Both the position numbers and the translations under genes were made by a program. A DNA stretch of 64,000 nucleotides from Oikopleura dioica. Its lineage: Eukaryota; Chordata; Appendicularia; Copelata; Oikopleuridae. The notes under the pieces are model-generated. The model had not been told where the DNA came from. It saw only the letters and a list, made by a program, of their open reading frames with translations, and did no database searches. Positions 1 through 10,398 of this stretch are shown in pieces (positions within the stretch are counted from its first letter, which is position 1; each line of letters begins with the position of its first letter). The DNA lies in the NCBI GenBank assembly GCA_907165135.1, contig OU015567.1:13459001-13523000 (forward strand), in the 5' to 3' direction.

Positions 1-1425
1 CAAAGATATTTTAGGTCGTCGTTGACCGCATCAAATTTTTCTCCGTTAAAAAAAATGATCGCCGCGTCTTTCTCGTTGTTTTCTTGGATCAGTAAATCAG
101 TAAATATCTTTTCTGGTATTTTTAAGTCGCCAAAGAAAAACTCATCCTCGTCCACGGAAATATGATTGCCATAAGTTTGGTTATTCCGATCGCTTCCATC
201 GCCATCGTCATCGTCGTCATAATTTACATCGGAGCCTTTCGAACCCGAACAAGGATTTGAGAATTCAAAATATGGTCCAGTGATGATTCTTTTACCTTCG
301 AAACCGACATAAATTGTGCTTTGCAGATCCTCTTCAAAGAAGATCTCGCATATTTCGAAAATTGCTGATACTGAAAAGCCAGTACAGGATTCTGTTACAA
401 AACACGCCCATTCGCACTCTCCAAGCAGATCAGTTGTCGTCAAATTGATATTAATGCCGTTCCCAACATTTTTTCGCGAGGGTTCTAGTTCTCCGAAGGC
501 ACGATGCTGAAAGTTCTTTGTTGTAAGGATTTCTTCTGTTTGATTGAAGCACGTGTCATTGTTGATGCCAAAGAGTGGTAAAGTGAGATTCGCTTTTATA
601 AGTTATCGAAATTTAGTCAAGCTCAATGGTCTTAATTTTCTCAACTTAGTCCTGAATCTTCAGAAAATGACAAATTTATTTCATTCTCTTGATCACAAGC
701 AGCGCCAAAGGAAGGCTCAACCTCTTCGCAAAGAAGCTTTCTGGGAAACGCATGTTCGCAGAACTCGCCAGTGCTTTCGAGACAATGTGTAAAAGATGAG
801 TCGATCTTGAAGCGGTAAGATGGATAATTGAATATTCCCAACGATGGATCTGCGGTAATTATTTCTATCAATTTCCGTAGTTTCAGAAAGTCAGCTTGAA
901 ATAGGCGCCATTTCGATGAGAGCGCACTTTCACAGGTGATCCCGAAGACGTTGTCGAGAGCTACGATAGCTTGTCCATTGAAGTCAAATGCGTTTGCCGG
1001 GGTTATGGCGATCTCAGAATCTGCGTTATATAAAGTAACAAGGGGAGATAAGACAATGGTGGGGTTGATTTCTTTCTCATTTGTTTTGTCATAAAAGCAG
1101 TTTTGTGACTGAGAAGTTGTCCGATATTCTGGATACTAAAACCGCAATCCTACGTTTAGCGATCAATTTTTTGACTTACATGACAGGATTCATAATCAAC
1201 GATTGTTTTAACAAAGTCTTTTTGGACGATTTTATCTCGATCACCACGAATCAGAAAGCGTGTGAATATGGGTCCATATCTAAATGCCTCAGAAGTGAAG
1301 CCTTCAGCGGAAACGAAATTTTCGTAATCAGCAAAATTCGTGTTCTCTATTTCCACAATATATTTTTCCCATAACGCATCGTGATTCGCCATGCAAAAAC
1401 TCGTCAAAAATATAAACACGTGCAT
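1..1425 (-). CDS. Secreted cysteine-rich protein with a PAN/apple-like segment (3' end outside window)
   Basis: The reading starts at 1425 with a hydrophobic leader (MHVFIFLTSFCMA) typical of a signal peptide. Exon 1 ends near 1182 at a GTAAGT donor. A 44-nt intron ending TTTTAG keeps the frame into a long exon reaching to about 640, and after another short intron the frame stays open to base 1. Cysteines are spaced as in small disulfide domains. The stretch CEWACFVTESCTGFS near 440-390 resembles the core of a PAN/apple domain (paired Cys, then C-x-GFS). An Asp-rich run (DDDDDGDGSD) follows near 200. The function is not known; an extracellular or house/mucus-associated role is only a guess. 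The C-terminus and stop lie outside the window. The intron near 650-600 is inferred because the upstream frame stops there. Confidence 0.55.
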
Positions 1426-1840
1426 TATCTCAGCTTTGAAAATAAGAAAATTTTCTGGAAGCGTTGGGAATTTAATTACTGCAATTATAATTTTGAAACA
1501 ATATCTTACATCAAAGGTTACTGACGCTCGCGGAACAATGAATGAAAAAATTGTTTTTATTCTTTAATATTTCCTCAAACTTTGAGGCTCAAAGGAGTCA
1601 TTTTTGAAAAGTTTTTCAGCAAATTGAGGGTATTTTTGTTAAAATTTGTCTTGAGATCACGAAAATGCTTATTTGTGAGCATTAAAGATACTGCGCACCG
1701 ACTTAAAAATGAAACGTAATAAAAAAACTTCCTTGAAAGTAAGAAAAGCCTGTAGCTTCACTGTTTTTCTAGTGCTCTGACAAACAAGCTCAGAAGGCGC
1801 ACAAAGGAGGCATGGCAGTGCGTCTTTGTTGTGCGCGCAA
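1426..1840. other. Intergenic stretch between divergent genes
   Basis: AT-rich sequence between the 5' end of the secreted Cys-rich gene (-) and the start of the next gene (+). No RNA gene, repeat or convincing ORF seen. It presumably holds the promoters of both genes. Confidence 0.4.
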
Positions 1841-2657
1841 ATGGCTCCAGCATGGTTTCCGAAATTGGATTACTTGTCCAAATTGAAGCTCCCAATTTGT
1901 TCTGTCGCAAACTTTGACTCAGCATCAGAGTTGCTAGGAGCCGAGAGAGATAGATGCAATAATATGAAAGGTAAAAAGCTACTGGTTTTTGTTCAATTTT
2001 GAAGAGAAGCGATTGAAATAATTAAGTTTTTAGGGCGCGGCAAGCCTCCAGTTCTTCCAGAACCGCCAGGCTCTTGGTTTGGGCACAAGATTGCACCTGG
2101 AACAAAGCAAGAGATTTTTCCATCGCCACGACCGAAAACTCCGTCAAGATTCAAAAACCGGATCCGACCACAATACAGCGCCGAGAATCCCTTCAGGTTC
2201 GATGTAATCAGACCAATACTCGATCAATATTTAAATCTTCATCACGTCATTTTTATACGTTATAATAACAATATTATTAGAAAATTGACCACCCAGTTTG
2301 ATTTTCTTTACGTTGAAAAATAATCTCAAAAGTGTCAAAAGTGTCAAACGATAGCCTTAATAACTGTCACAAATATTTGCGTTAGTTCCTAAGGTCAATA
2401 ATAATTCTTTGCAGTGCTTATGATAATCGTCCAGAAGCAGGGCCCGATAATCAGCGCACTCGACGGATGAACTCATCACTGAACCACCGCGCAGTTTACG
2501 AGACAAAGAACATTACGGTAAGACGCGGATCTTTTGTGCTGCTTTTGGTCAAGTTTCATGTTTTCAGCACGCTTCTGAAAAGTCGCTTGTCCGGGAGTCT
2601 CTTGTCAAAGAGTCTTTCAAGGAATGGTTAAATCCAAGATTGCCAAGTTGGAAATGA
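1841..2657 (+). CDS. Unrecognised basic protein of about 162 aa, four exons
   Basis: Four exons join in frame: 1841-1970, 2034-2196, 2415-2517 and 2568-2657. All three introns are GT...AG (63, 218 and 50 nt). The product is Pro- and Arg-rich in its middle part (PPVLPEPPGSWFGHKI, then SPRPKTPSRFKNRIRPQY) and ends NPRLPSWK, followed by TGA. A polyadenylation-like AATAAA lies at 2688. There is no signal peptide or membrane segment. The lack of globular hydrophobic blocks and the Trp/Pro/Arg motifs recall small axonemal or microtubule-associated proteins, but I recognise no family. A shorter start (ATG at 1964) is possible. Consistent phase across all four exons makes this a real gene even though no long single ORF marks it. 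Confidence 0.6.
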
Positions 2658-2925
2658 TAACCTTAGATAACTAAAGTGATTTTGATAAATAAAACCATCA
2701 ATAGCCTCTCGCAAAAACTCCTCTGGATCCAAACTTCCGTCGCTACTCAAAAGCTCCAAAACCGATAACCCCAGCCTTCGACTCCCGATCTGTTCAACTC
2801 GGATGAATAAATAGTTGCATAATATTTCAGCGTGATTACGCGACCATTACTCCGTGCGAAAAAGACAAAATGTTTTCCTAACTGAACTTATTTAACTCTT
2901 CGCTCCTTCAGCAGAAATATTCAAA

Positions 2926-3477
2926 ATGAAAACTTTACTTTTTTTGACCGCAGGAGCGTTAGCTTTGCAATGTTCACATCCCCTTGCCGCAGAAAATTAC
3001 TCGCAGGAGCTCATGTCCGGCTTCTGGTACGAGCAAGCTAGATATCAAACTGTCGGCGGCGGGCTTTTCCAGCTTGGCTCAGTTTGCTCAGGATTCGATT
3101 TCAAGCCTATCGGTTCTTCTGCGCGCGTGTCATACACATCAAGAAAGCAGGACCCTATCGAAGGACGCTGGTCAAATATAACCGGTCGACTCGATCCCAA
3201 CGACGAAATGGTTGATGGAAACTTTTACCAGAGCTTCCCATGGAACGATCCTCCAGGAATCAGCTGGAACGTCATCTACCTCGATGAAGACTGGGCAATT
3301 GAGTACGATTGCGATGAACATGAGAATGGTAGCATCGACTACTGCATCCATTTTGTTTCACGAGTTCCTGAGCCTGACATGGATGAGCTCGTTAGACTAA
3401 AAGAGTGGATCGATACAACTGAACTCAATGCCGTTGATCGACCTTTTGTCGAAGAGAGCCAAACTGATTGCTGGTAA
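2926..3477 (+). CDS. Secreted lipocalin (apolipoprotein D-like), single exon
   Basis: A 183-aa intronless reading frame. Residues 1-22 form a signal peptide (MKTLLFLTAGALALQC then AAEN). Residues 31-40 read SGFWYEQARY, the lipocalin strand-A signature (G-x-W followed by Tyr-Glu). Near residues 120-150 is WNVIYLDEDWAIEYDCDEH, matching the conserved strand where lipocalins have Tyr and an acidic turn, and the chain ends in an acidic tail with a final Cys-Trp. The length (about 160 aa mature) fits the family. It probably binds a small hydrophobic ligand outside the cell; the ligand cannot be read from sequence. An AATAAA at about 3497 is the likely polyadenylation signal. Absence of introns could reflect retroposition or intron loss. 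Confidence 0.72.
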   Translation: MKTLLFLTAGALALQCSHPLAAENYSQELMSGFWYEQARYQTVGGGLFQLGSVCSGFDFKPIGSSARVSYTSRKQDPIEGRWSNITGRLDPNDEMVDGNFYQSFPWNDPPGISWNVIYLDEDWAIEYDCDEHENGSIDYCIHFVSRVPEPDMDELVRLKEWIDTTELNAVDRPFVEESQTDCW

Positions 3478-3640
3478 AATGCTTTCGAAACCTGTCAATA
3501 AAGAAATCTTAAAATAATCCTGCATCGATAATTGAAATAATGAATGAGCAAATGAAAACAAGATTTACAGCATCACAATATTTTATTCATATCGGAGCGT
3601 TAGTGGCAGACTTGAACAGTTTTTGTTTGAGTCGATTTGA

Positions 3641-4146
3641 TTAGGCCTGGGTTCGGATCTGTCCCTGGAGGAAGTCCCATGCTTCGCAGTCTTCGATGGA
3701 TCGAACGACGACGCAAGAGCATCCGACAACCTGTAAATCGTTAGAACCAACACCTGACAAGAAATCTTACCTTTCGGGCGTTCTCCTCCCGATCTCGCTT
3801 GCAGAGACCAGCCCACTCGCCGAGGGTCTTGTTGTCACCAATCTTGAGCATTGGGATGGAGTGTTCTCGGGCAAGAGCCTCGATGAGCTTGACGTAGTTT
3901 CCTTCGTCGCAGTTCTCGGCCAAGAGGCTAGAGGAAGCGTAAAGATGAGAGAAAGAATATGATTTCTTACCAGACGATGGCGTCTCGTCGCTCAAGGGCT
4001 CGGACAGCCTCGTTCAAACCTCGGGAGAGGACGTTCTGGAAGTTACCCTGCTTGAGGACTTCCTGGACGGCGGTCTCGACGGTGAAACCAGCGGCGGCAG
4101 CGACTGGGGCAGCGGCGGGGGTTGGGGCAACTTCAGCTTCCGACAT
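3641..4146 (-). CDS. rps12: 40S ribosomal protein eS12
   Basis: Component of the small ribosomal subunit. Three exons (4146 to about 3972, about 3928-3773, about 3731-3641) have GT...AG introns. The translation contains [31 protein letters not shown] and [11 protein letters not shown], hallmark segments of eS12 in animals. Length is about 135 aa, as expected. The N-terminus is Ala/Pro-rich ([15 protein letters not shown]), unlike vertebrate eS12 but common at the ends of ribosomal proteins. It lies on the same strand 143 nt downstream of SSRP1, so the two could be co-transcribed, although the gap is longer than in the clear operons of this window. Confidence 0.95.
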
Positions 4147-4289
4147 CTCGTATCCTCAATGACGGTCTGAGTTAGGGCAAGGGTTAGGCATGAGCTTGGG
4201 TGAACAAAAACATATGTTTGGAGGAATAATGGGCAGTGATAAGGGACTGGGAGTGAATAACTGGGCAGTGCAGATGGAATTGGTCTAGT

Positions 4290-6693
4290 TTAGTCGGAAT
4301 CGGAGTCGGACGAAGACGAGGCGACGAATTCAGCGGACTTGGCTGAAGTTTTTGCTGGTGACTTGGCCGGCGCGGCGGACGATTTCTTCGCCTTTTTAGC
4401 TGGCGAGGACTTGGAGACGGTCATTTCGCCACCAGCAGCGATGAATTCGCGCTTCTCGCGTTCGTACCGCTCCTTGTCTTTCAAGGCTTTCTCCTCGTAC
4501 TTCGCCTTGTCGTTGGCACTAGAATACTCAGTTATACTAAGATCGCCAGTACGTTAACTTACTCAATCTCGCGCCAGCGCTGACCAGCAATCTTGGATAC
4601 TTCGGTGATCTTGATTCCTGGGTTATCTGCCTTGATCTTTTCTCTTTCTTCGTTGATGAAGAAAAAGTACGCAGACATCGCTCGCTTGGGGCCATCTTTG
4701 TTCTTCTGCAAAATTGAGAGGTGAGAAATTTTCATAAAAGAGTGATGTTTACCTTTTTGCGAGATTTTCCTTCCTTGGGCTCCTTTTCTTTTCGAGCCTT
4801 CTTCTCTTTTGGCTGCTTTCTTTCCTTTTCCTTCTTTTTGGGCTTTCTTTCTTCTTCATCCTCGGACTCGTCCTGAAAATTGGTAACTCTTTGAGCGAGA
4901 GAACAGCTTTAATTACCGATGAGTTTCGATCTTCTGAGTCGGTGGATCGGTCGGCAGCGTCAGAGTCGTACTCTTCATCGCCGCCTTCCTTCGCTTCTGG
5001 ATCAGCTTTGTCTGAGGGAACCTTTTAGAAATAGTCGAATAAAAGTGGCAATACCTGGATCGAAGTCGGAATCGTCTGATTCGGAGTCATCGTCTTCCAT
5101 GCCTCGGACTTCATCCTTCAGCTTGTTGGCGTAGTGATCAGGATATTCGTCTGAATGAGGATTGAATAGATGAAGATAAGAGCAGTTTTACCTCCAGAAG
5201 AGTCAGAGAAGTCCTCAACACGCTGCTCCTCGTGCTTGTTGATGTTCCTGATCTTGAGTCCCTTTTCTTTTACAAAATCGAAGAAGCAGTTGTATTCCGC
5301 CCGATCGATAGTGCCGAAGACGTGCTTTTGTCCCTGCTTCGTTTGGACGTGGAACTCGAAGCTGCGGAGCTTGGTGCTTTCTCGCGCAAAGTTCACGTTG
5401 TCGATTTCGTCGAAGCGGATGTGCATTGGCGGCTTGTGTAGGTACATGAAGCCGCGTTCGAGAGGGAAAAGAACTCCGCTCTGGGCTTTGTAAGAGCAAG
5501 CCATGCAAGAAAGCGAAGTGGAGGACTTGAAGTTGCCGGGAACGGTGATCTTTCGACCAGTAACGGCCTTCATCAAGCGGGAGACGAGCTCAAAGTGAGG
5601 GCCCTGCATCTCCTTCTGCAGCTTTCCGTCAAATTTTTCTTCGACTTCAGCTTCGTCAATGTCAAAGTTGATGGTTTCGTACTTTTCCTGAACGGGATTT
5701 CGTTAAGATTTGAGAACAATAAGGACTATCTTTACCTTGTCAAAGACGCAGATGATAAACGGGTAGCGAGTTTGACCCTGTTTGATTGGCGGATCAATGG
5801 CGATGACGAAGAAGACTTGTCGCTGGTCCTTGTGCGGCAAGAGGAAAAGTCGGATAATGGAGGTGTACGTGATTTTGAAATCGTGAGTAGCACCGTGCAG
5901 ATGGAGGAACTTCTCGAAGAGCTTGACATCGTATCTGCCTCGAGGGGTGAGGCACTGAATCGACGGCAGCGTAAGGTAAGCGTTGCCCTTGGCTTCAAGA
6001 ACGTCGGCTCTGGAAGTGATCAGCGCCGCTGTTTCTACCGCTGGGTCTGTGTTCTCGTCTGCCATTGGCATGTGGAAACGACATTCCATCATGGTCAGGG
6101 CATTTGCGTCTTCGTTCTGGTGGAAGGTGAGACTCAGTTCGTTCTTGTTGCTTGTGCAGTTTGAGACATTCCCAAGCGGAATCTCAAACGCCCTTTTTCC
6201 ATCATCAGAAATGAAGGCGAACTCGTCTTTGTTCACCTCTGCTTTGCCCCAGTTCCAGCCCTTGATGCTACAATAAAGAGTTAAAAGAGCACAATTTCAG
6301 CTTGAATTTACCTCAATTCCTCCTGATTGATCTCTTTATCAGGGTTGTTCTTGAAATATTTTTCAAGTTTTTTGAAGTGTTCATCCTTGAATCCATCGTA
6401 TTTCTTGATCTTTCCGCTGAGGAGCTCAATTTTTAGTTGATTTCCGTCAGCAACCCGGCGCCAGGAGATTTCGTCCAAGTCATCAAACGAAATCTGATCG
6501 CTCTAAAAACAGTTTTGAGCATAAACTCTTGAGATCAATTGATAAGTTAAAAGAAAGAAAGTGTACTTACTCTTCCAGTGACGCTGTCCTTATACAAAAT
6601 CGACTGACTGGTAAGCCGCAATTTGCCACTGTGCTTGTTCCCCTTGATTTCCTGATTGACGCTAAATTCTAGCGCATCGGCGGGTAAAGCCAT
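4290..6693 (-). CDS. ssrp1: FACT complex subunit SSRP1 (structure-specific recognition protein 1)
   Basis: Histone chaperone that, with SPT16, destabilises and rebuilds nucleosomes during transcription and replication. The start is ATGGCTTTACCC at 6693, preceded by a 3' splice site at about 6738 that may be a trans-splice acceptor. In order it shows: an N-terminal PH-like domain (WRRVADGNQLKIELLSGKIK); the middle domain with TPRGRYDVKLFEKFLHLHG and KDQRQVFFVIAIDPPIKQGQ; the second PH-like domain with YKAQSGVLFPLERGFMYLHK; an acidic Ser/Asp stretch; and an HMG box (GPKRAMSAYFFFINEEREK ... AGQRWREIE) encoded around 4700-4500. The tail is Lys/Ser/Ala-rich and ends SSSSDSDSD. Introns are short. 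The domain set matches animal SSRP1, so orthology is secure. Confidence 0.95.
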
Positions 6694-6879
6694 TTTCTCT
6701 GGAACTTTCCCTCGAACTGATTCTTCTTGAAACGCTCTAAGAGAAGAGAAAAAAGAGAATTACACGTGAAGTAAAGCTTTCTTTTTCTGGCGAAGAAGGT
6801 AAGGGCCAATAGAATCGCGTAAAAGAGCCTACGCCAGGGGCTGCGCGCGCACTCGGAATAAATTCAAAAAAGTTAACCC

Positions 6880-9800
6880 ATGGTCGCACACAATTCTAGA
6901 AAGAAGAGCACGGTGATGAGGAACAGAGGGGGCCATCGGAACAACTCGAGAAGCAACAGAGGAGGAAGAAGTAGAAATAATGGAAACTCGAATCAGCAAA
7001 ATTGGCAACAGAGGGAGCCTCAATTCGACCAGGGAAGAGGGAGAGATCAAGCAATGGGGCCAAGTAGGCCGGCTAATCCTGGTCCTCAACATGTTAGTCG
7101 AGCATGATTATGTGCTATTGAATAGAGCTCATTTTAAATTCAGGATTTTGATTGAAATTTTCTCAAAAGTCACTTTTCTATGATATTCAGGAGAATTATC
7201 ATCTTGAAGATCAAAGAATACCGCCCTGGGAGCCGAATCAAAACTGGTCGTCTCAACATCACGAAGCTGATATTAACAGATATGGCTTCTCAAGTAACGT
7301 CCAGCGAGAAGTCATGCCTGGCCAGCGATACCCACAAGTGCACGATTACGAGCAAGAACAACCGCCACGATACGATCATCATTCTCAGGCCTTTTTGGTT
7401 TCATAGATTTCATTTTTTAACTGAATGTTTTCAAAAGCCAAGAAAGATGGAGCTAGAAAAGCGCCAGTCGATTCTTCAACAAAATCCTCACGGTGAAGAT
7501 TTGGATACCCGTCGACCCGTCAGTCCTCGGGTCTTCTATCAGACTTCTCCGCACAAGGAGTCGAATCCTATTCCCGACTCTCCGGTGTTTCTTCCCGGGA
7601 ATAATGAGAGCCCGCGCTACTCTGATCCCAACTCGAACGAGCGTTGGCACCCCCACCCTGTCGATCAGCCAGGCAGGATTGTCGATATTCCACCCCCGCC
7701 GCGTCCCTATGATCCGAATTCGGAACCTGTTCATTTTTCTATTCAAAGGTCTAATCAGGAAAAAACACTTGTGGAAAATCCTCTCGATGAATTAAACCAC
7801 CCGAAATCCTCTTCCTCTCGTAAATCTAGACGAGGTGGCAGGGACCGATCGCGTTCTAGGGATCGGGACTCGAGAAAACGGGAGGATCACCAAAAGGGTG
7901 ATGTTGTAGTCGATTACGAGGAGCCTTATGAACCGGAAATAATCGAAAATGAGGATGAATACGTACCGGCAATGTCAACTGATTCCAATCAATTTGGACA
8001 GAGACAGAATCAACTCTGCATCCCTGAAGAGTTCCAGAGAGTGACTGGATACATGACACAGGTTTTTAAACAAAAATAGAGCTGGTGAGAGAGTCCCGTT
8101 CAGGTTCTTGAAACAATGATGGAAAGACAACGCCTGGAAATGAACCAGAAGCTAAACGAAATGTTCAAGCAGTATTTTCAAGCCAAAGAAGCTGAATACA
8201 CCGAGAATCACTCAAAAGAGCCCGACGAAGACGACGAATTAGACCGGTAAGCGGCTGCTTTTCAAATCTCTAGATAATTTTTTCCCGAAGACTTCGCGAA
8301 GCCGCCATGAAAAGTGCTGAAACGAAAAGAACATTCTCCGTCGATCAGACAGAGAGCCAACGTTTCGGGAGCTTCGCCGAGTTCAAAAAGTATAAACAAA
8401 CAATGCGAGAGAAGGGTGGACGCGAGGAAATGCTCGTCGAAATCCCGAACATTTCCGATAACGCGGCCGATATCGTCGATGCGGAGCTTAACTTATCGAA
8501 TAACGCGGCGCAGAACACACAATCGGAGCAGATTCACACGGCAGAGCGTAATCAGAAAGAGCCCTATCTGCAGATATCAATCGAAAACACGCCCACGCCG
8601 GCGACGAAGCCAACACCAAGAAAGGTTGGCAACCCTGACGATCCTATCAACACAAACACAACCACTGAAAAACAAAACAGCCAGATGGAGAAAGAGAATA
8701 ATCCCAAACCGGCAAAGGGGGCTCCTTTGCCGATAAAAGCGTCTTTGATGACCTTTAGGGATCCGAATCGCCATTACTGTGCCGTAACGAAAACATGGGT
8801 CAGCTCGATTGGAGAGTTGCTGAAGCATCTTCACTCTGATGCTTATACAAAAGAACTTCCACAAAGCGAGAAACCTTGGGAAAAACGACTAGATGTTCTC
8901 CAGAAACAAATCAAAGGTAATCTTCCTATTTCCACCAATTGTTAAACTCTCCAAAGAACGAGATGAAATGCAAGAAGCTCTCCGAAAAACTCCGCCCTTC
9001 GCGCAAGGATCAGAATTCTTCATTCCCGTGAAAGCGTTCAAATGCAAACTCTGCGAGAAAATCATCCGTACAGAGGCCGAAATGACAGCGCATTTCTTGG
9101 GTGATCATCACAACGAAAAATATGAGCAAATGAAGGCGAAAGATTCTACTTATGAGCAAAAGAGGTTGAATTTAAATTTTGTGAATATTTTCTTAAGCTC
9201 AATTTAGATTAAAAATGGTTCAAGAAGCTTTGAAGCGTCAGAAAGACTTGATCGCGGCCGAAAAGGCAAAAATTATCAAACGTCGGAGCGAGCAAAAACG
9301 AAAACTAGAAGAATCAGGCTCCAATAACTCGAGCCCAACCAGTGCTAACAAAAAGATAAACTCTTCACAACTTCAATCACCTTCTTCACAAATTGTACAG
9401 AACACGCCCTCCTCTCTCCTACCACTTGCTCCTGCGCCACTTCAGTTGCCGGCTGCGATTTCCATGGTCTCGCCTAAAAGAGATAAACTTCCTCCAAAAC
9501 AAAACAACACCTCTCCAGCTGGAAACAATCAACGAGCTGAAACAGAGTCCCACGAAAGTTCTGTCAAATCTTTAGACACGAGCAACAAGTCAAGCCCGGG
9601 CAGCGGAAGAGTAAAGAAACGAAGTGCAGCGATTGAAAGAATTCTCGCACTCAGTCGCAAAACGCTCCCGCGAACAGGTAAACATTTGATTTCGAATAAA
9701 ATATCTCAAAATATTTGAAAGAGTCCAAGTGGCGAAGAACCTCGACCATCATCAATCCCGACTTCGGATCAAGCCCCTCCATCTGAGCCCTCGAAAGCAT

Positions 9801-10192
9801 CAGATCCGCCGGCTGCTATGGATTGTGAAACGCCGGATCTTCCGGAGCCAGAGACTCTCGAACAGCCATCGAGTATGGTTGTTGAGCCAGGGTCTAACCA
9901 GGACGGCCAGACAGCTTTAGGCGAGACAACTAGTCTTGTTGATAAGCAGAACACTAAAAATGAATCCCAAGGTCTTGAACCATGTCCTAGAGTGGACGAT
10001 AACGGGGTTTTACCGCCTAATTCTGAAAGTGAGCCGTTAAAGGCGTCTATTCTTGACATAGACGCCAAGTCGGACTCTATATCTCAAAAAGAGGAATCAG
10101 AAATCACTGATTCTATTGCAGGGCAGGATTCTTGTGTGGCTAAAGAGCCCATCGACGAGGCCATGCCACCAACGGAGTCGGTCGGAGAGTGA
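6880..10192 (+). CDS. Large nuclear matrin-type zinc-finger protein, ZNF318-like
   Basis: A multi-exon gene with canonical junctions, for example near 7092/7191, 7398/7439 and after MTQ at 8058. The N-terminal region is Arg/Gly/Asn-rich. Next come a Pro-rich stretch and an RS-like basic patch (RRGGRDRSRSRDRDSRKR), then glutamine- and acid-rich coiled sequence. Two U1/matrin-like zinc-finger units follow: FRDPNRHYCAVTKTWVSS with LLKHLHS, and FFIPVKAFKCKLCEK with AHFLGDHHNEKY. This pair, with the PVKAFxCKLC spacing, is the signature of ZNF318. After it come a basic coiled helix and a long Ser/Pro/acid-rich tail ending ESVGE. The likely role is a nuclear RNA or transcription cofactor. Orthology is inferred from two short motifs only; the rest is low complexity. 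Confidence 0.68.
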
Positions 10193-10398
10193 TCTTGACT
10201 TGAAAACAATTTATCGTCAATCTCCTCATTCTTCTCTTTTCTAACTTATGGCATAGGTTTGTTTTTAGCGTAGACATTTGAGATTTAAAACTCTTCTATC
10301 AGACAAAAGCTCACGGATACATGCTTCACACTTACGAGAAAAGAAAAATAATAAATGAAAATATTCTTCAGCCGAGTTTAGCCAAATTCTTATTTAGA

